NCBI GenBank assembly: GCA_002343395.1 | Contig: DDSN01000114.1 | Span: 384-9,454 of the forward strand | Direction of reading: 5' to 3' | Length of the DNA stretch: 9,071 nt | DNA from: Hyphomonadaceae bacterium UBA2389 | Lineage (GTDB): Bacteria > Pseudomonadota > Alphaproteobacteria > Caulobacterales > Aquidulcibacteraceae | Shown: positions 1-7,321 of the stretch, piece after piece | Layout: each line of letters starts with the position of its first letter | Numbering within the stretch: the stretch's first letter is position 1 | Program-made: the position numbers and the translations under genes | The notes under the pieces: generated by a model | What the model was told of the DNA's origin: nothing | Databases searched by the model: none | What the model saw: the letters and a program-made list of their open reading frames with translations, nothing else

Positions 1-1185
1 GGGCAGGTGGCGGTCGTTGATGTAGCGGGCCGCGAGCTCGGCCGCCGTCGACAGGGCGTTGGCGGTGTACTTCACGCCGTGGTGGGACTCGAAGCGGGAC
101 TTGAGTCCGCGAAGGATCTCCACCGTCTCGGCGATCGAAGGCTCGTTCACGTCGACCTTCTGGAAGCGTCGGGACAGGGCGTGATCCTTCTCGAAGATGC
201 CCCGGAACTCGTTGTACGTGGTGGCGCCGATGCACTTGAGGGCGCCCGACGACAGGGCCGGCTTGAGCAGGTTCGAGGCGTCCAGCGTGCCGCCCGAGGC
301 GCTGCCCGCGCCGATGAGCGTGTGGATCTCGTCGATGAAGAGGATCGCGTTGGGGTTGTCGACGAGCTGCTTGAGCACGGCCTTCAGGCGCTGCTCGAAG
401 TCGCCCCGGTACTTGGTGCCGGCGAGGAGCGCGCCCATGTCGAGGGCGTAGACCTGCGCCTTGGCGAGCACTTCCGGCACGGCGCCGTCGACCACGCGCT
501 TGGCGAGTCCCTCGGCGATCGCGGTCTTGCCCACGCCGGCCTCGCCCACGAGCAGCGGATTGTTCTTGCGGCGTCGGCAGAGGATCTGGATGACCCGCTC
601 GAGCTCCGGCTCGCGGCCGATGAGCGGATCGATCTTGCCGTCCACCGCCAGCTGGTTGAGGTTCTGGGTGAAGCTCTCCAGCGCGCCACCGGCGCCCGGG
701 GCCTCGGCGCCCTCGGCTTCGCCCTCGCCCTCCTCCCGCGGCGCGGACTGCGGATTCTTGGTGATGCCGTGGGAGATGAAATTGACCACGTCCAGCCGGG
801 AGACGCCCTGCTGGTGCAGGAAATAGACGGCGTGGGAATCCTTCTCGCCGTAGATGGCCACCAGGACATTGGCGCCGGTGACTTCCTTCTTGCCGGAGGA
901 CTGCACATGCAGGATGGCGCGCTGGATCACCCGCTGGAAGCCGAGCGTGGGCTGGGTGTCGACCTCGCCGGTGCCGGCGACGGTGGGCGTGTGCTGCATG
1001 ACGAAGTCCGCCAGGGCCTTCTTGAGATCCTCGACCTTGGCCGCGCAGGCCTTGAGCACCTCGGAGGCCGAGGGGTTGTCGCACAGCGCGAGCAGCAGGT
1101 GCTCGACCGTGATGAACTCGTGCCGCTTCTGCCTCGCCTCGACGAAGGCCATGTGCAGGCTGACTTCCAACTCCTGGGCGATCAT
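1..1185 (-). CDS. clpA: ClpA, ATPase subunit of the ClpAP protease (5' part, truncated by the window edge)
   Basis: ClpA is the hexameric AAA+ unfoldase that feeds substrates into the ClpP protease in the cytoplasm. The visible 395 codons hold the N-terminal double Clp repeat (about residues 1-140), an acidic Glu/Gly/Ala-rich linker (about 150-168) and most of the first AAA+ domain. Walker A GEAGVGKT is at 214-221 (Lys220) and Walker B LFIDEI at 282-287, the positions expected for the E. coli protein. The N-terminus MIAQELEVSLHMAF and the QPTLGFQRVIQRA segment are typical of beta/gammaproteobacterial ClpA. The start is the ATG at 1185-1183, preceded by GGAGG four bases upstream, and it overlaps the clpS stop in ATGA, so the two are translationally coupled. 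The second AAA+ domain and the ClpP-binding loop lie beyond base 1. Identification is very secure. Confidence 0.97.
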   Translation of the reverse strand, partial: MIAQELEVSLHMAFVEARQKRHEFITVEHLLLALCDNPSASEVLKACAAKVEDLKKALADFVMQHTPTVAGTGEVDTQPTLGFQRVIQRAILHVQSSGKKEVTGANVLVAIYGEKDSHAVYFLHQQGVSRLDVVNFISHGITKNPQSAPREEGEGEAEGAEAPGAGGALESFTQNLNQLAVDGKIDPLIGREPELERVIQILCRRRKNNPLLVGEAGVGKTAIAEGLAKRVVDGAVPEVLAKAQVYALDMGALLAGTKYRGDFEQRLKAVLKQLVDNPNAILFIDEIHTLIGAGSASGGTLDASNLLKPALSSGALKCIGATTYNEFRGIFEKDHALSRRFQKVDVNEPSIAETVEILRGLKSRFESHHGVKYTANALSTAAELAARYINDRHLP

Positions 1186-1490
1186 GTTTCCTCCATCGCG
1201 CACTGCAGCGGGTGCTGGTGCTGGCGAGAGTATGCGACAACCTGCTCCACCTTGGTGGAGGCCACGTCCCGGGGGTAGACGCCGCACACGCCCCGGCCTT
1301 CCGTGTGCACCTTGAGCATCACCTGCGTGGCGGCTTCCCGCGGCAGGGCGAAGAACGTCTGCAGCACCTCCACCACGAACTCCATCGGCGTGTAGTCGTC
1401 GTTGTACATGACGACCTGGAACAGGGGCGGCGGCTTGGTCTTGGCCGCGCTCGCCTTGGCGAGCGTCGAGCCGCTGGACTTGCTGGGCAT
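1182..1490 (-). CDS. clpS: ClpS, N-degron adaptor of ClpAP
   Basis: ClpS delivers N-end-rule substrates to ClpA and modulates its substrate choice. The 102-aa protein has a disordered Lys/Ser/Ala-rich N-terminal tail (about 1-20), used by the family to engage ClpA, followed by the ClpS core. The N-degron pocket residues are present: YNDDYTPMEF with N30, D31, D32 and the gatekeeper M36, and H62 in KVHTEGRG, which match E. coli N34, D35, D36, M40 and H66 with a constant offset of four. The C-terminus HQHPLQCAMEE is typical of the family. It overlaps clpA by 4 nt, as in most proteobacteria. No good ribosome binding site precedes the ATG at 1490; the upstream bases are CCCCCTAGGC, so the exact start rests on length and conservation. 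Confidence 0.97.
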   Translation of the reverse strand: MPSKSSGSTLAKASAAKTKPPPLFQVVMYNDDYTPMEFVVEVLQTFFALPREAATQVMLKVHTEGRGVCGVYPRDVASTKVEQVVAYSRQHQHPLQCAMEET

Positions 1491-1541
1491 GCCTAGGGGG
1501 CGCGGGGCGCGCGGCGGTGGGACCGGGTGACTTCGCGTTCC

Positions 1542-1570
1542 AATATGGAGAAAGGCGGGGCCTTTTTCAA
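1542..1570 (-). promoter_or_regulatory. Candidate sigma-70 promoter for clpS-clpA
   Basis: On the minus strand TTGAAA (1570-1565) and CATATT (1547-1542) are separated by 17 bases, matching the -35 consensus at 5 of 6 and the -10 at 4 of 6 positions. Transcription would begin near 1535, leaving a leader of about 45 nt before clpS. The spacer contains the perfect inverted repeat AAAGGC-GGG-GCCTTT (1551-1565), which could be an operator or only a chance GC-rich hairpin. The call is by eye. Confidence 0.5.
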
Positions 1571-1619
1571 GACCCCGGCCGGCGGGCCCGGGCCCCGCGC
1601 GCCGCTGGGGAATCCTCTA

Positions 1620-1649
1620 TTGACGAGACCCGGCAAAGCGGCGTAAAAG
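1620..1649 (+). promoter_or_regulatory. Possible promoter of the cold-shock gene
   Basis: TTGACG at 1620-1625 resembles a -35 box, and TAAAAG at 1644-1649 is a weak -10 match at 18-base spacing. If used, the transcript would carry a leader of roughly 100 nt before the csp start. Long structured leaders are known for cspA-type genes, so the layout is plausible, but the -10 element is poor. Confidence 0.35.
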
Positions 1650-1760
1650 GCGCCTTGGAGTTTGGCTTCGAGGATTTCGCATCGCCTTTGCCGCCGTGCG
1701 GGGCCTGGATCCGAACGATGTGCGGGCCTCCACCCGTGTCTCCAAGAGGTGTGCAAGCGA

Positions 1761-1964
1761 ATGGCAACCGGTACCGTCAAGTGGTTCAACGATGCGAAGG
1801 GCTACGGGTTCATCACGCCGGACGACGGCAGCGAGGATCTCTTCGCCCACTTCTCGGCCATCCAGATGCAGGGTTTCAAGACCCTCAAGGAAGGCCAGAA
1901 GGTCTCCTTCGAAGTCACGCAGGGCCCCAAGGGCAAGCAGGCTTCGAACATCCAGGCCGCCTAA
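1761..1964 (+). CDS. cspA: CspA-family cold-shock protein
   Basis: This is a 67-aa single cold-shock domain that binds single-stranded RNA and DNA and acts as an RNA chaperone in the cytoplasm. The RNP1 motif KGYGFI is at residues 13-18 and RNP2 LFAHF at 27-31; the family's start MATGTVKWFN and the end QGPKGKQASNIQ are both present. The ATG at 1761 is chosen because it gives the standard length; AGAGGT at 1744-1749 is a possible ribosome binding site about 11 bases upstream. It diverges from clpS and converges on icd. This neighbourhood (clpA, clpS, csp, icd) is one I associate with pseudomonads and betaproteobacteria, where the gene is often called cspD or cspA. The paralogue letter cannot be fixed from the sequence. 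Confidence 0.95.
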   Translation: MATGTVKWFNDAKGYGFITPDDGSEDLFAHFSAIQMQGFKTLKEGQKVSFEVTQGPKGKQASNIQAA

Positions 1965-1983
1965 GAGCCGACTCCCTGAATTG

Positions 1984-2019
1984 AAAAGCCCCCGGGACGC
2001 GAGTCCCGGGGGCTTTTTT
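1984..2019. terminator. Strong intrinsic terminator between csp and icd
   Basis: A perfect 15-bp stem pairs 1984-1998 (AAAAGCCCCCGGGAC) with 2003-2017 across a GCGA tetraloop (GNRA type), followed by a run of six T at 2014-2019. It starts 20 nt after the csp stop. Because the left arm begins with AAAA, the hairpin also reads as a weaker terminator for icd on the minus strand, whose stop codon is at 2044-2042. Confidence 0.93.
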
Positions 2020-2041
2020 CTGGCGCGACCGGCCGCGGGGG

Positions 2042-3256
2042 CTAGGCCATGCGGCGCTTGAGCTCGGCATCCACCGCGTCCATGTACTGCTCGGTGGTGA
2101 GGTACGGGTGGTCCGGGCGGATGAGCGTGGCGAGGTCCTTGGTCATCCGGCCGGCCTCGACGGTGTCGACGCACACCTTCTCGAGGGCGAGGGCGAAGTT
2201 GACCACGTCCGGCGTGTTGTCCATCTTGCCGCGGTACTGCAGGCCCCGCGTCCACGCGTAGATCGACGCGATCGGGTTCGTGGAGGTGGGCTTGCCCTGC
2301 TGGTGCATGCGGTAGTGGCGGGTCACCGTGCCGTGGGCGGCCTCGGCCTCGACCGTCTTGCCGTCCGGCGTGGTGAGCACCGAGGTCATGAGGCCCAGCG
2401 AGCCGTAACCCTGGGCGACCGTGTCGGACTGGACGTCGCCGTCGTAGTTCTTGCAGGCCCAGAGGTAGCCGCCGTTCCACTTGAGGTTGGAGGCGACCAT
2501 GTCGTCGATGAGGCGGTGCTCGTAGGTGAGCCCGGCGGCGTCGAAGCGCGGCTTGAACTCGGCCTCGAAGATCTCCTGGAAGAGGTTCTTGAAGCGGCCG
2601 TCGTACACCTTGAGGATCGTGTTCTTGCTCGACAGGTAGACCGGGTACTTGCGGTCCAGCGCGTAGTTGAAGCAGGCGCGGGCGAATCCGCGGATCGACT
2701 CGTCCAGGTTGTACATCGCCATGGTGATGCCGGCGCCGGGGGCCTGGAAGACCTCCTTCTCGATGGGCGCGCCGCCGTCCTTGGGCAGGAACGTGAGCTT
2801 GAGCGTGCCGGCGCCCTCGAACTTGAGCTCCGTGGCGCGGTACTGGTCGCCGAAGCCGTGGCGGGCCACCACCACCGGCTGGTTCCAGTGCGGCACGATG
2901 CGCGGCACGTTGCTGCAGACGATGGGCTCGCGGAAGATGGTGCCGTCCAGGATGTTGCGGATGGTGCCGTTGGGCGACTTCCACATTTTCTTGAGGTTGA
3001 ACTCCTTCACCCGGGCTTCGTCGGGCGTGATGGTGGCGCATTTGACGCCGACGCCGTGCTTCTTGATCGCGTTGGCGGCGTCGACCGTCACCTTGTCTTC
3101 GGTGGCGTCGCGGTGCTCGATCCCGAGGTCGTAGTATTCAAGATTGATGTCGAGATAGGGGTGGATCAGGCGGTCCTTGATCAGCTGCCAGATGATCCGG
3201 GTCATCTCATCGCCGTCGAGTTCAACGACCGGATTGTCCACCTTGATCTTGGCCAT
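2042..3256 (-). CDS. icd: NADP-dependent isocitrate dehydrogenase, eukaryote-like (type II) homodimeric form
   Basis: The enzyme oxidises isocitrate to 2-oxoglutarate in the TCA cycle, producing NADPH. The 404-aa protein is the short type II form shared with mitochondrial/cytosolic IDH and many alphaproteobacteria, not the roughly 417-aa E. coli type. Catalytic and substrate residues fall at the numbering of human IDH1: T77, S94, N96, R100, R109, R132 and Y139, then K211 and the acidic metal-binding region around D251 and D274. The NADP loop HGTVTRHYR is at 308-316. The ATG at 3256-3254 is preceded by AGAAGGTG, a good ribosome binding site. Codon use changes within the gene: 12 of the first 90 codons end in A or T but only 3 of the remaining 314. 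This could mark a mosaic gene or assembly join at the conserved SPNGTIRNI segment. Confidence 0.96.
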   Translation of the reverse strand: MAKIKVDNPVVELDGDEMTRIIWQLIKDRLIHPYLDINLEYYDLGIEHRDATEDKVTVDAANAIKKHGVGVKCATITPDEARVKEFNLKKMWKSPNGTIRNILDGTIFREPIVCSNVPRIVPHWNQPVVVARHGFGDQYRATELKFEGAGTLKLTFLPKDGGAPIEKEVFQAPGAGITMAMYNLDESIRGFARACFNYALDRKYPVYLSSKNTILKVYDGRFKNLFQEIFEAEFKPRFDAAGLTYEHRLIDDMVASNLKWNGGYLWACKNYDGDVQSDTVAQGYGSLGLMTSVLTTPDGKTVEAEAAHGTVTRHYRMHQQGKPTSTNPIASIYAWTRGLQYRGKMDNTPDVVNFALALEKVCVDTVEAGRMTKDLATLIRPDHPYLTTEQYMDAVDAELKRRMA

Positions 3257-3354
3257 GAATGCACCTTCTCGCGATAATTGCGCCGGGTGGTAGCAGCTCC
3301 GGCGCGCGGTGCAAGCTTGCGCGCGGCGAGGAGCTGGGAAATGACAAGGTCACA
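3257..3354. promoter_or_regulatory. Divergent icd/trmJ intergenic region
   Basis: These 98 bases must carry the start signals for icd (minus) and the trmJ-like gene (plus). They include the icd ribosome binding site just inside 3257 and the perfect 10-bp palindrome GCAAGCTTGC at 3311-3320. No convincing -35/-10 pair was found in either direction. An open frame on the plus strand extends from 3259 into trmJ, but its extra residues do not resemble the family. Confidence 0.4.
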
Positions 3355-4140
3355 ATGACGCGCGCGCCCAACATGCCCCCGCCCATCGAGGAGATGTGGC
3401 CTGCCGTGTGCCTCGTGCGCCCGCAAATGGGGGAGAACATCGGCGCGGTCGCGCGCGTGATGCTGAACTTCGGTTTGACGCAGCTGCGTCTGGTGGCGCC
3501 GCGCGATCGTTGGCCGAACCCGAAAGCGCAGGCGGTCGCGGTTGGGGCCGATCGGGTCTTGGACCAGGCGCGGGTTGAGTGGCGGCTTGAGGATGCGGCC
3601 GCCGACGCCACGTTGGTGGTCGCGGCCACGGCGCGCCCGCGCGGCATGGAGAAGCCCGTATGGGGACCGCGAGAGGCCGCGCGAAACTTGAAGGCCGCGA
3701 TCGCCTCGGGCGAAAAGCCGATCGTGGTGTTCGGACCTGAATCCTCCGGTCTGGAAACCGACGAAGTCGCGCGCGCCGAAGCGATCCTCACCTTGCCGGT
3801 CAACCCGGGGTTCGCGTCGTTGAATCTGGCGCAGGCTGTCGGGATTTTCGGCTTCGCGTTCGCTGAGACGCGGCAGGAGGAGAGCGCTCCTGCTTGGTTT
3901 CACGGCGGCGACAGCCCGCCCGCGACGCATGAGGAATTGGAGAACATGTTCCTTCACCTCGAGGAGGAGCTGGAGCGCGGACGCTTCTATCATCCTCCGG
4001 ACAAGGCCGCGCTGATGAAGCGCAATCTGCGCGCGATCCTTCTGCGCGCTCGGCTGACGCAGCAGGAAACGCAAACCCTGCGCGGCGTGATCAAGGCGCT
4101 GACGATCGGGCGCGGCGGGCGAAAAAAGGATGACGCATGA
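3355..4140 (+). CDS. trmJ: TrmH/SpoU-family RNA 2'-O-methyltransferase, TrmJ-like
   Basis: This is a SAM-dependent ribose 2'-O-methyltransferase of the SPOUT (trefoil-knot) superfamily; TrmJ itself methylates position 32 of tRNAs. All three family motifs are visible in the 261-aa product: motif 1 VRPQMGENIGAVAR with N28 and R34, motif 2 VVFGPESSGL at 124-133, and motif 3 SLNLAQAV at 155-162, which together form the knot. A C-terminal helical segment with FYHPPDK and the repeated Arg/Leu helix (about 211-250) is usual for TrmJ. The ATG at 3355 is preferred over the frame opening at 3259 because family similarity begins near residue 15 of the shorter form; AAGG at 3346 is a weak ribosome binding site. 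The stop overlaps the next gene in ATGA. The exact tRNA or rRNA target is inferred from family only. Confidence 0.88.
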   Translation: MTRAPNMPPPIEEMWPAVCLVRPQMGENIGAVARVMLNFGLTQLRLVAPRDRWPNPKAQAVAVGADRVLDQARVEWRLEDAAADATLVVAATARPRGMEKPVWGPREAARNLKAAIASGEKPIVVFGPESSGLETDEVARAEAILTLPVNPGFASLNLAQAVGIFGFAFAETRQEESAPAWFHGGDSPPATHEELENMFLHLEEELERGRFYHPPDKAALMKRNLRAILLRARLTQQETQTLRGVIKALTIGRGGRKKDDA

Positions 4141-4877
4141 GCGATGCATCCCAACTGGCGGGCATGATCGCGGAGGCGCGGCGCATCGTGTTCTTCACCG
4201 GCGCGGGCATTTCGACCGAAAGCGGCATTCCGGATTTCCGCAGCCCCGGCGGGGTCTGGAGCAGGATGAAGCCGATCTATTTTCAGGAGTTCGTGGCTTC
4301 GCGCGATAGGCGTCGTGAAGCTTGGACGCGCGTGTTCAACAAGACGGCCGGTTGGACTGGCGCCGCGCCAAACGCGGGGCACTACGCCGTGGCGAATCTG
4401 GTGAATTCGGGCAAGGCGTCGGTTGTGATCACGCAAAACGTCGACAACCTGCACCAGGATGCAGGGACGCCGCCGGACAAGGTGATCGAGATCCACGGCA
4501 ATGCAACCTACGCGAAGTGTCTTGAATGCGCGCGGCGCTATGAGATCGAGGATTTACGCGTGCGCTGGGAGGCCGACGAGGAGATCGATTGCGAACACTG
4601 CGGCGGCTTGATCAAGACAGCGACGATTTCGTTCGGGCAGCCAATGCCGGAAACCGAGATGCTGCACGCGAGCGCTGAAGCCGAGGCCTGCGATCTCTTC
4701 ATTGTGCTGGGCTCGTCGCTCCTGGTCTATCCCGCGGCGGGTCTGCCGCTGATCGCGAAGCGCTCGGGCGCGCGGCTGGCGATCGTCAACCGCGAGCCCA
4801 CGGAGCAAGACCATCTCGCCGATCTTGTGCTGCACGCGGGGATCGGCGCGGTGATGGCGGAGGTCGCGGGCGGCTGA
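4137..4877 (+). CDS. cobB: Sirtuin (Sir2/CobB-like NAD-dependent protein deacylase)
   Basis: It removes acyl groups from lysines using NAD, giving nicotinamide and O-acyl-ADP-ribose. The 246-aa protein is a complete sirtuin: NAD loop GAGISTESGIPDFR at about 22-35, QNVDN at 100-104, catalytic H120 in IHGN, a zinc ribbon C128/C131 and C152/C155, ISFGQPMP at 164-171, GSSL at 192-195 and the late VNRE motif. AAGGA six bases before the ATG at 4137 lies within the end of trmJ, so the two genes form a tight pair. Whether it prefers acetyl or succinyl groups cannot be read with confidence: I do not see a clear Tyr/Arg pair placed as in desuccinylases. It ends 12 nt before the convergent GST-like gene and no terminator is visible between them. 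Confidence 0.94.
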   Translation: MSDASQLAGMIAEARRIVFFTGAGISTESGIPDFRSPGGVWSRMKPIYFQEFVASRDRRREAWTRVFNKTAGWTGAAPNAGHYAVANLVNSGKASVVITQNVDNLHQDAGTPPDKVIEIHGNATYAKCLECARRYEIEDLRVRWEADEEIDCEHCGGLIKTATISFGQPMPETEMLHASAEAEACDLFIVLGSSLLVYPAAGLPLIAKRSGARLAIVNREPTEQDHLADLVLHAGIGAVMAEVAGG

Positions 4878-4889
4878 AGGGCGACGCGC

Positions 4890-5993
4890 TCAACGGCGCC
4901 AGGCGCGATCCGTGGGACGCGCAACTCGGGCGGTGAGATTCACGCCAACCTCGTCCGCCGGCTCAGCGAGCAATGTCGCGGATGCGCCGATACGTGCGGC
5001 CGCGAGTGCGCGATCAGGTTCGCTCAGGCTTTGGAAGGCGCGTTTCAGGTCGTTCAAGCACTGCACGTGATAGCGCGAGGGTTTGGTGACGAAGACTCCG
5101 CCTTTCGCCTCAGCGCGGACGCGGCCGCCGCCTTCGCGCAGGGCGCGGGCGTTGGCGGCGAGATAGGGAAGATAGCTGGCGCCGGCTTCCTGGAGCAGCG
5201 GATCAAGGTCGGCGGGCGCGCCGTCGATCGGCGCCGCCGCCGCGATCGCCTGCGGCGTCGCGGCCCACAGTCGCGTCACCCAGGCCAGCGTGTTGGGCGC
5301 GCGCCGCCGCATCAGGTCATGCGGCGTCGGGTCGTGCGAGAAATGGCGGAAGAACGAACCGAATAGACCGAAATCCGCCTCGCAGGGGCGCTGCCCGAAA
5401 AGATAAGGTCGCGCGGCCAAGATCGCCTCAAGCGTATCAATGGTGGCGAGAAACAGCGCCTCCACCGCCGCGCCATTGGCGCTTGTCACGCCATCCTCGG
5501 TCAGAAACACCCGCCGTTGCCGGAGCAGGATCGAGAGCCGTTTGATCCAGAACGGACCGGGCAGATCGCGTAGCAAGCTGCGCGCGATTTGCGCGCTCAT
5601 CAGCCGCGCATCTTCACGGAACCGCCAGCGATAGTAGAGCGCCGGCCGCCACAGCCATTCGTCGAAATAGTCCTCTAGTAAAAGGCTGAAGAATGCATCC
5701 AGCGGCTCGGCGGGTTTTAGCGCCAGTCCCGTGTTTCGCGCTTCGAAGCGGGCGATGATGGCGGTCGTATCCGTGAGCCATTCGCCTGTCGGCGTCTCAA
5801 GCTGGGGCATCTGGGCGACGCCGGTGGCGCGCGCGCAGCGGCGGAAATCGCCCATGTCCATTTCGACGAAGTCGTAGGCCAGGCCCTTTGCGCGCATGTA
5901 GGCTTCGAGCTTGCCTGTGAAGTACGAGAGCGTTAGTCCATGTAAGCGGTAGCGCGTTTGGTTCGCGCGAGGATCGCCTGTTCCATCGATCAC
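4890..5993 (-). CDS. Glutathione S-transferase-like protein with long C-terminal extension
   Basis: The N-terminal 70-80 residues look like a thioredoxin-fold GST domain: LHGLTLSYFTGKLEAYMRA, then QMPQLETPTGEWLTDT with the cis-proline and the Asp-Thr glutathione-site pattern. An all-helical C-terminal domain follows, including PYLFGQRPCEADFGLFGSFF, a typical GST segment. At about 367 aa it is far longer than ordinary GSTs of 200-230 aa; the last roughly 100 residues (from the GGGRVRAEAKGGVFV segment onward) have no domain I recognise. The start is uncertain. GTG at 5993 overlaps the rimO stop in GTGA, like the other junctions in this operon, whereas GTG at 6005 (four residues longer) has the better ribosome binding site, GAGGGG eight bases upstream. 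Substrate and reaction are unknown; glutathione transfer is inferred from the fold only. Confidence 0.8.
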   Translation of the reverse strand: MIDGTGDPRANQTRYRLHGLTLSYFTGKLEAYMRAKGLAYDFVEMDMGDFRRCARATGVAQMPQLETPTGEWLTDTTAIIARFEARNTGLALKPAEPLDAFFSLLLEDYFDEWLWRPALYYRWRFREDARLMSAQIARSLLRDLPGPFWIKRLSILLRQRRVFLTEDGVTSANGAAVEALFLATIDTLEAILAARPYLFGQRPCEADFGLFGSFFRHFSHDPTPHDLMRRRAPNTLAWVTRLWAATPQAIAAAAPIDGAPADLDPLLQEAGASYLPYLAANARALREGGGRVRAEAKGGVFVTKPSRYHVQCLNDLKRAFQSLSEPDRALAAARIGASATLLAEPADEVGVNLTARVARPTDRAWRR

Positions 5994-7321
5994 GCGCTCG
6001 CCCACAATTCGTGCCCCTCGGCTGTGGTGACGCGCACGGAGAGGATCGTCCCTTCAGCGATCTCGTTGTCGCTTCCAACGTAAACGACGCCGTCGATTTC
6101 CGGCGCGTCGGCCTTTGAGCGGCAGGCGTACGCTTCGGCGTCCTCGTCCCAGCCGTCGCAGATGACTTCGATGTTGCGTCCGATCATGGCTTGCCCGCGC
6201 GCGTGCGCCAGTTCGGTCTGCACTTCCATAAAGCGGTCGTAGCGCTCGTCGACCTCGTCCTGATCGACATGATCGGGCAGATCGCGCGAGGGAGCGCCTT
6301 CAACATTTTCGTACTTGAAGCAGCCGGCGCGATCGATCTCGGCTTCCTCAATGAAGTCAAGCAGCGTCTCGAAGTCTTCCTCGGTCTCGCCCGGAAAGCC
6401 GACGATGAAGGACGAGCGGATGGTGAGGTCGGGGCAGATCGCGCGCCATGCCTTGATGCGATCGAGAACCCTGTCCTGATTGGCGGGCCGGCGCATGGCC
6501 TTGAGCACGTTCGCCGCGGCGTGTTGGAAGGGAATGTCGAGGTAGGGGAGAATTTTGCCTTCGGCCATGAGGCCAACGACCTCGTCGACGTGCGGATACG
6601 GATAAACGTAGTGCAGGCGGACCCAGATTGGGCTTTCTTTGGCGCCGAATTCGCCGAGTTCCTTACACAGATCGTAGAACCTGGCCCGGACCATGCGATC
6701 CTTCCACTTGCTTTCGGCGTATTTCACGTCGACGCCGTAGGCCGAAGTGTCCTGGCTGATGACCAGCAGTTCCTTGACGCCTGCTTTCACCAAGCTCTCC
6801 GCCTCTTTCAGCACCGCGTTGGCGGGGCGCGAGGCGAGGTCGCCGCGAATGCTTGGAATGATGCAGAATGAGCAGCGATTGTTGCAGCCTTCGGAGATTT
6901 TCAGGTACGCGTAGTGGCGCGGCGTAAGGCGAAAGCCGCCTTCCGGTACGAGGTCAATCTTGGGATCGTGCGCTTGCGGCAGATGCGCATGCACCGCGCT
7001 CAAGACCGCTTCGTATTGATGCGGGCCGGTGACTTCGAGCACTTTGGGATGCGACGCGCGGATGAGGCCCTCTTCCTTGCCGAGGCATCCGGTGACGATG
7101 ACCTTGCCGTTTTCGGCGATGGCCTCGCCGATTGCATCCAGGCTTTCGGCCTTGGCGCTGTCTAGAAATCCGCAGGTGTTGACGACAACGAGATCAGCGC
7201 CTTCGTAAGAGCCGCTGAGTTGATACCCCTCGCTGCGCAGGCGCGTGATGATGCGTTCGCTGTCGACCAGCGCCTTTGGGCAGCCGAGCGAAACGATGCC
7301 GACGGTGGGGGGCTTGCTCAC
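5990..7321 (-). CDS. rimO: RimO, ribosomal protein S12 methylthiotransferase
   Basis: RimO is a radical-SAM enzyme with two iron-sulfur clusters that adds a methylthio group to a conserved aspartate of ribosomal protein S12. The 443-aa product has the methylthiotransferase N-terminal domain with cluster cysteines C14, C50 and C79. The radical-SAM CxxxCxxC motif is GCNNRCSFC (C146, C150, C153), and a TRAM domain occupies about the last 70 residues. SLGCPKALVDSE at 11-22 and NTCGFLDSAK are characteristic of RimO rather than MiaB. The start is GTG at 7321, overlapping the toxin gene's TGA in GTGA; AAGG lies about ten bases upstream. The stop overlaps the GST-like gene. Its place downstream of a toxin-antitoxin pair means it is probably co-transcribed with that pair unless an internal promoter exists; none was evident. 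Confidence 0.96.
   Translation of the reverse strand: MSKPPTVGIVSLGCPKALVDSERIITRLRSEGYQLSGSYEGADLVVVNTCGFLDSAKAESLDAIGEAIAENGKVIVTGCLGKEEGLIRASHPKVLEVTGPHQYEAVLSAVHAHLPQAHDPKIDLVPEGGFRLTPRHYAYLKISEGCNNRCSFCIIPSIRGDLASRPANAVLKEAESLVKAGVKELLVISQDTSAYGVDVKYAESKWKDRMVRARFYDLCKELGEFGAKESPIWVRLHYVYPYPHVDEVVGLMAEGKILPYLDIPFQHAAANVLKAMRRPANQDRVLDRIKAWRAICPDLTIRSSFIVGFPGETEEDFETLLDFIEEAEIDRAGCFKYENVEGAPSRDLPDHVDQDEVDERYDRFMEVQTELAHARGQAMIGRNIEVICDGWDEDAEAYACRSKADAPEIDGVVYVGSDNEIAEGTILSVRVTTAEGHELWASA

Noticed and set aside
7..1278. A 423-codon open frame on the plus strand opposite clpA
   Set aside because: It is the mirror of clpA in GC-rich DNA; its product is a low-complexity Leu/Gly/Ala/Asp/Val-rich string with no motif, while the minus strand encodes an unmistakable ClpA.
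1551..1567. The AAAGGC/GCCTTT hairpin with following T residues as a terminator on the plus strand
   Set aside because: No plus-strand gene precedes it, and it fits inside the spacer of a better promoter candidate for clpS.
1617..3277. Long open frames overlapping icd on both strands (1617-3041 minus, 2108-3277 plus)
   Set aside because: They are frame shadows of icd, Arg/Pro/His- or Val/Leu/Asp-rich and without recognisable domains; icd has all catalytic residues.
3259..3354. Longer N-terminus for the TrmJ-like gene starting at 3259
   Set aside because: The extra 32 residues would start within 3 nt of the divergent icd ATG and occupy the whole promoter region; the family similarity begins after the ATG at 3355.
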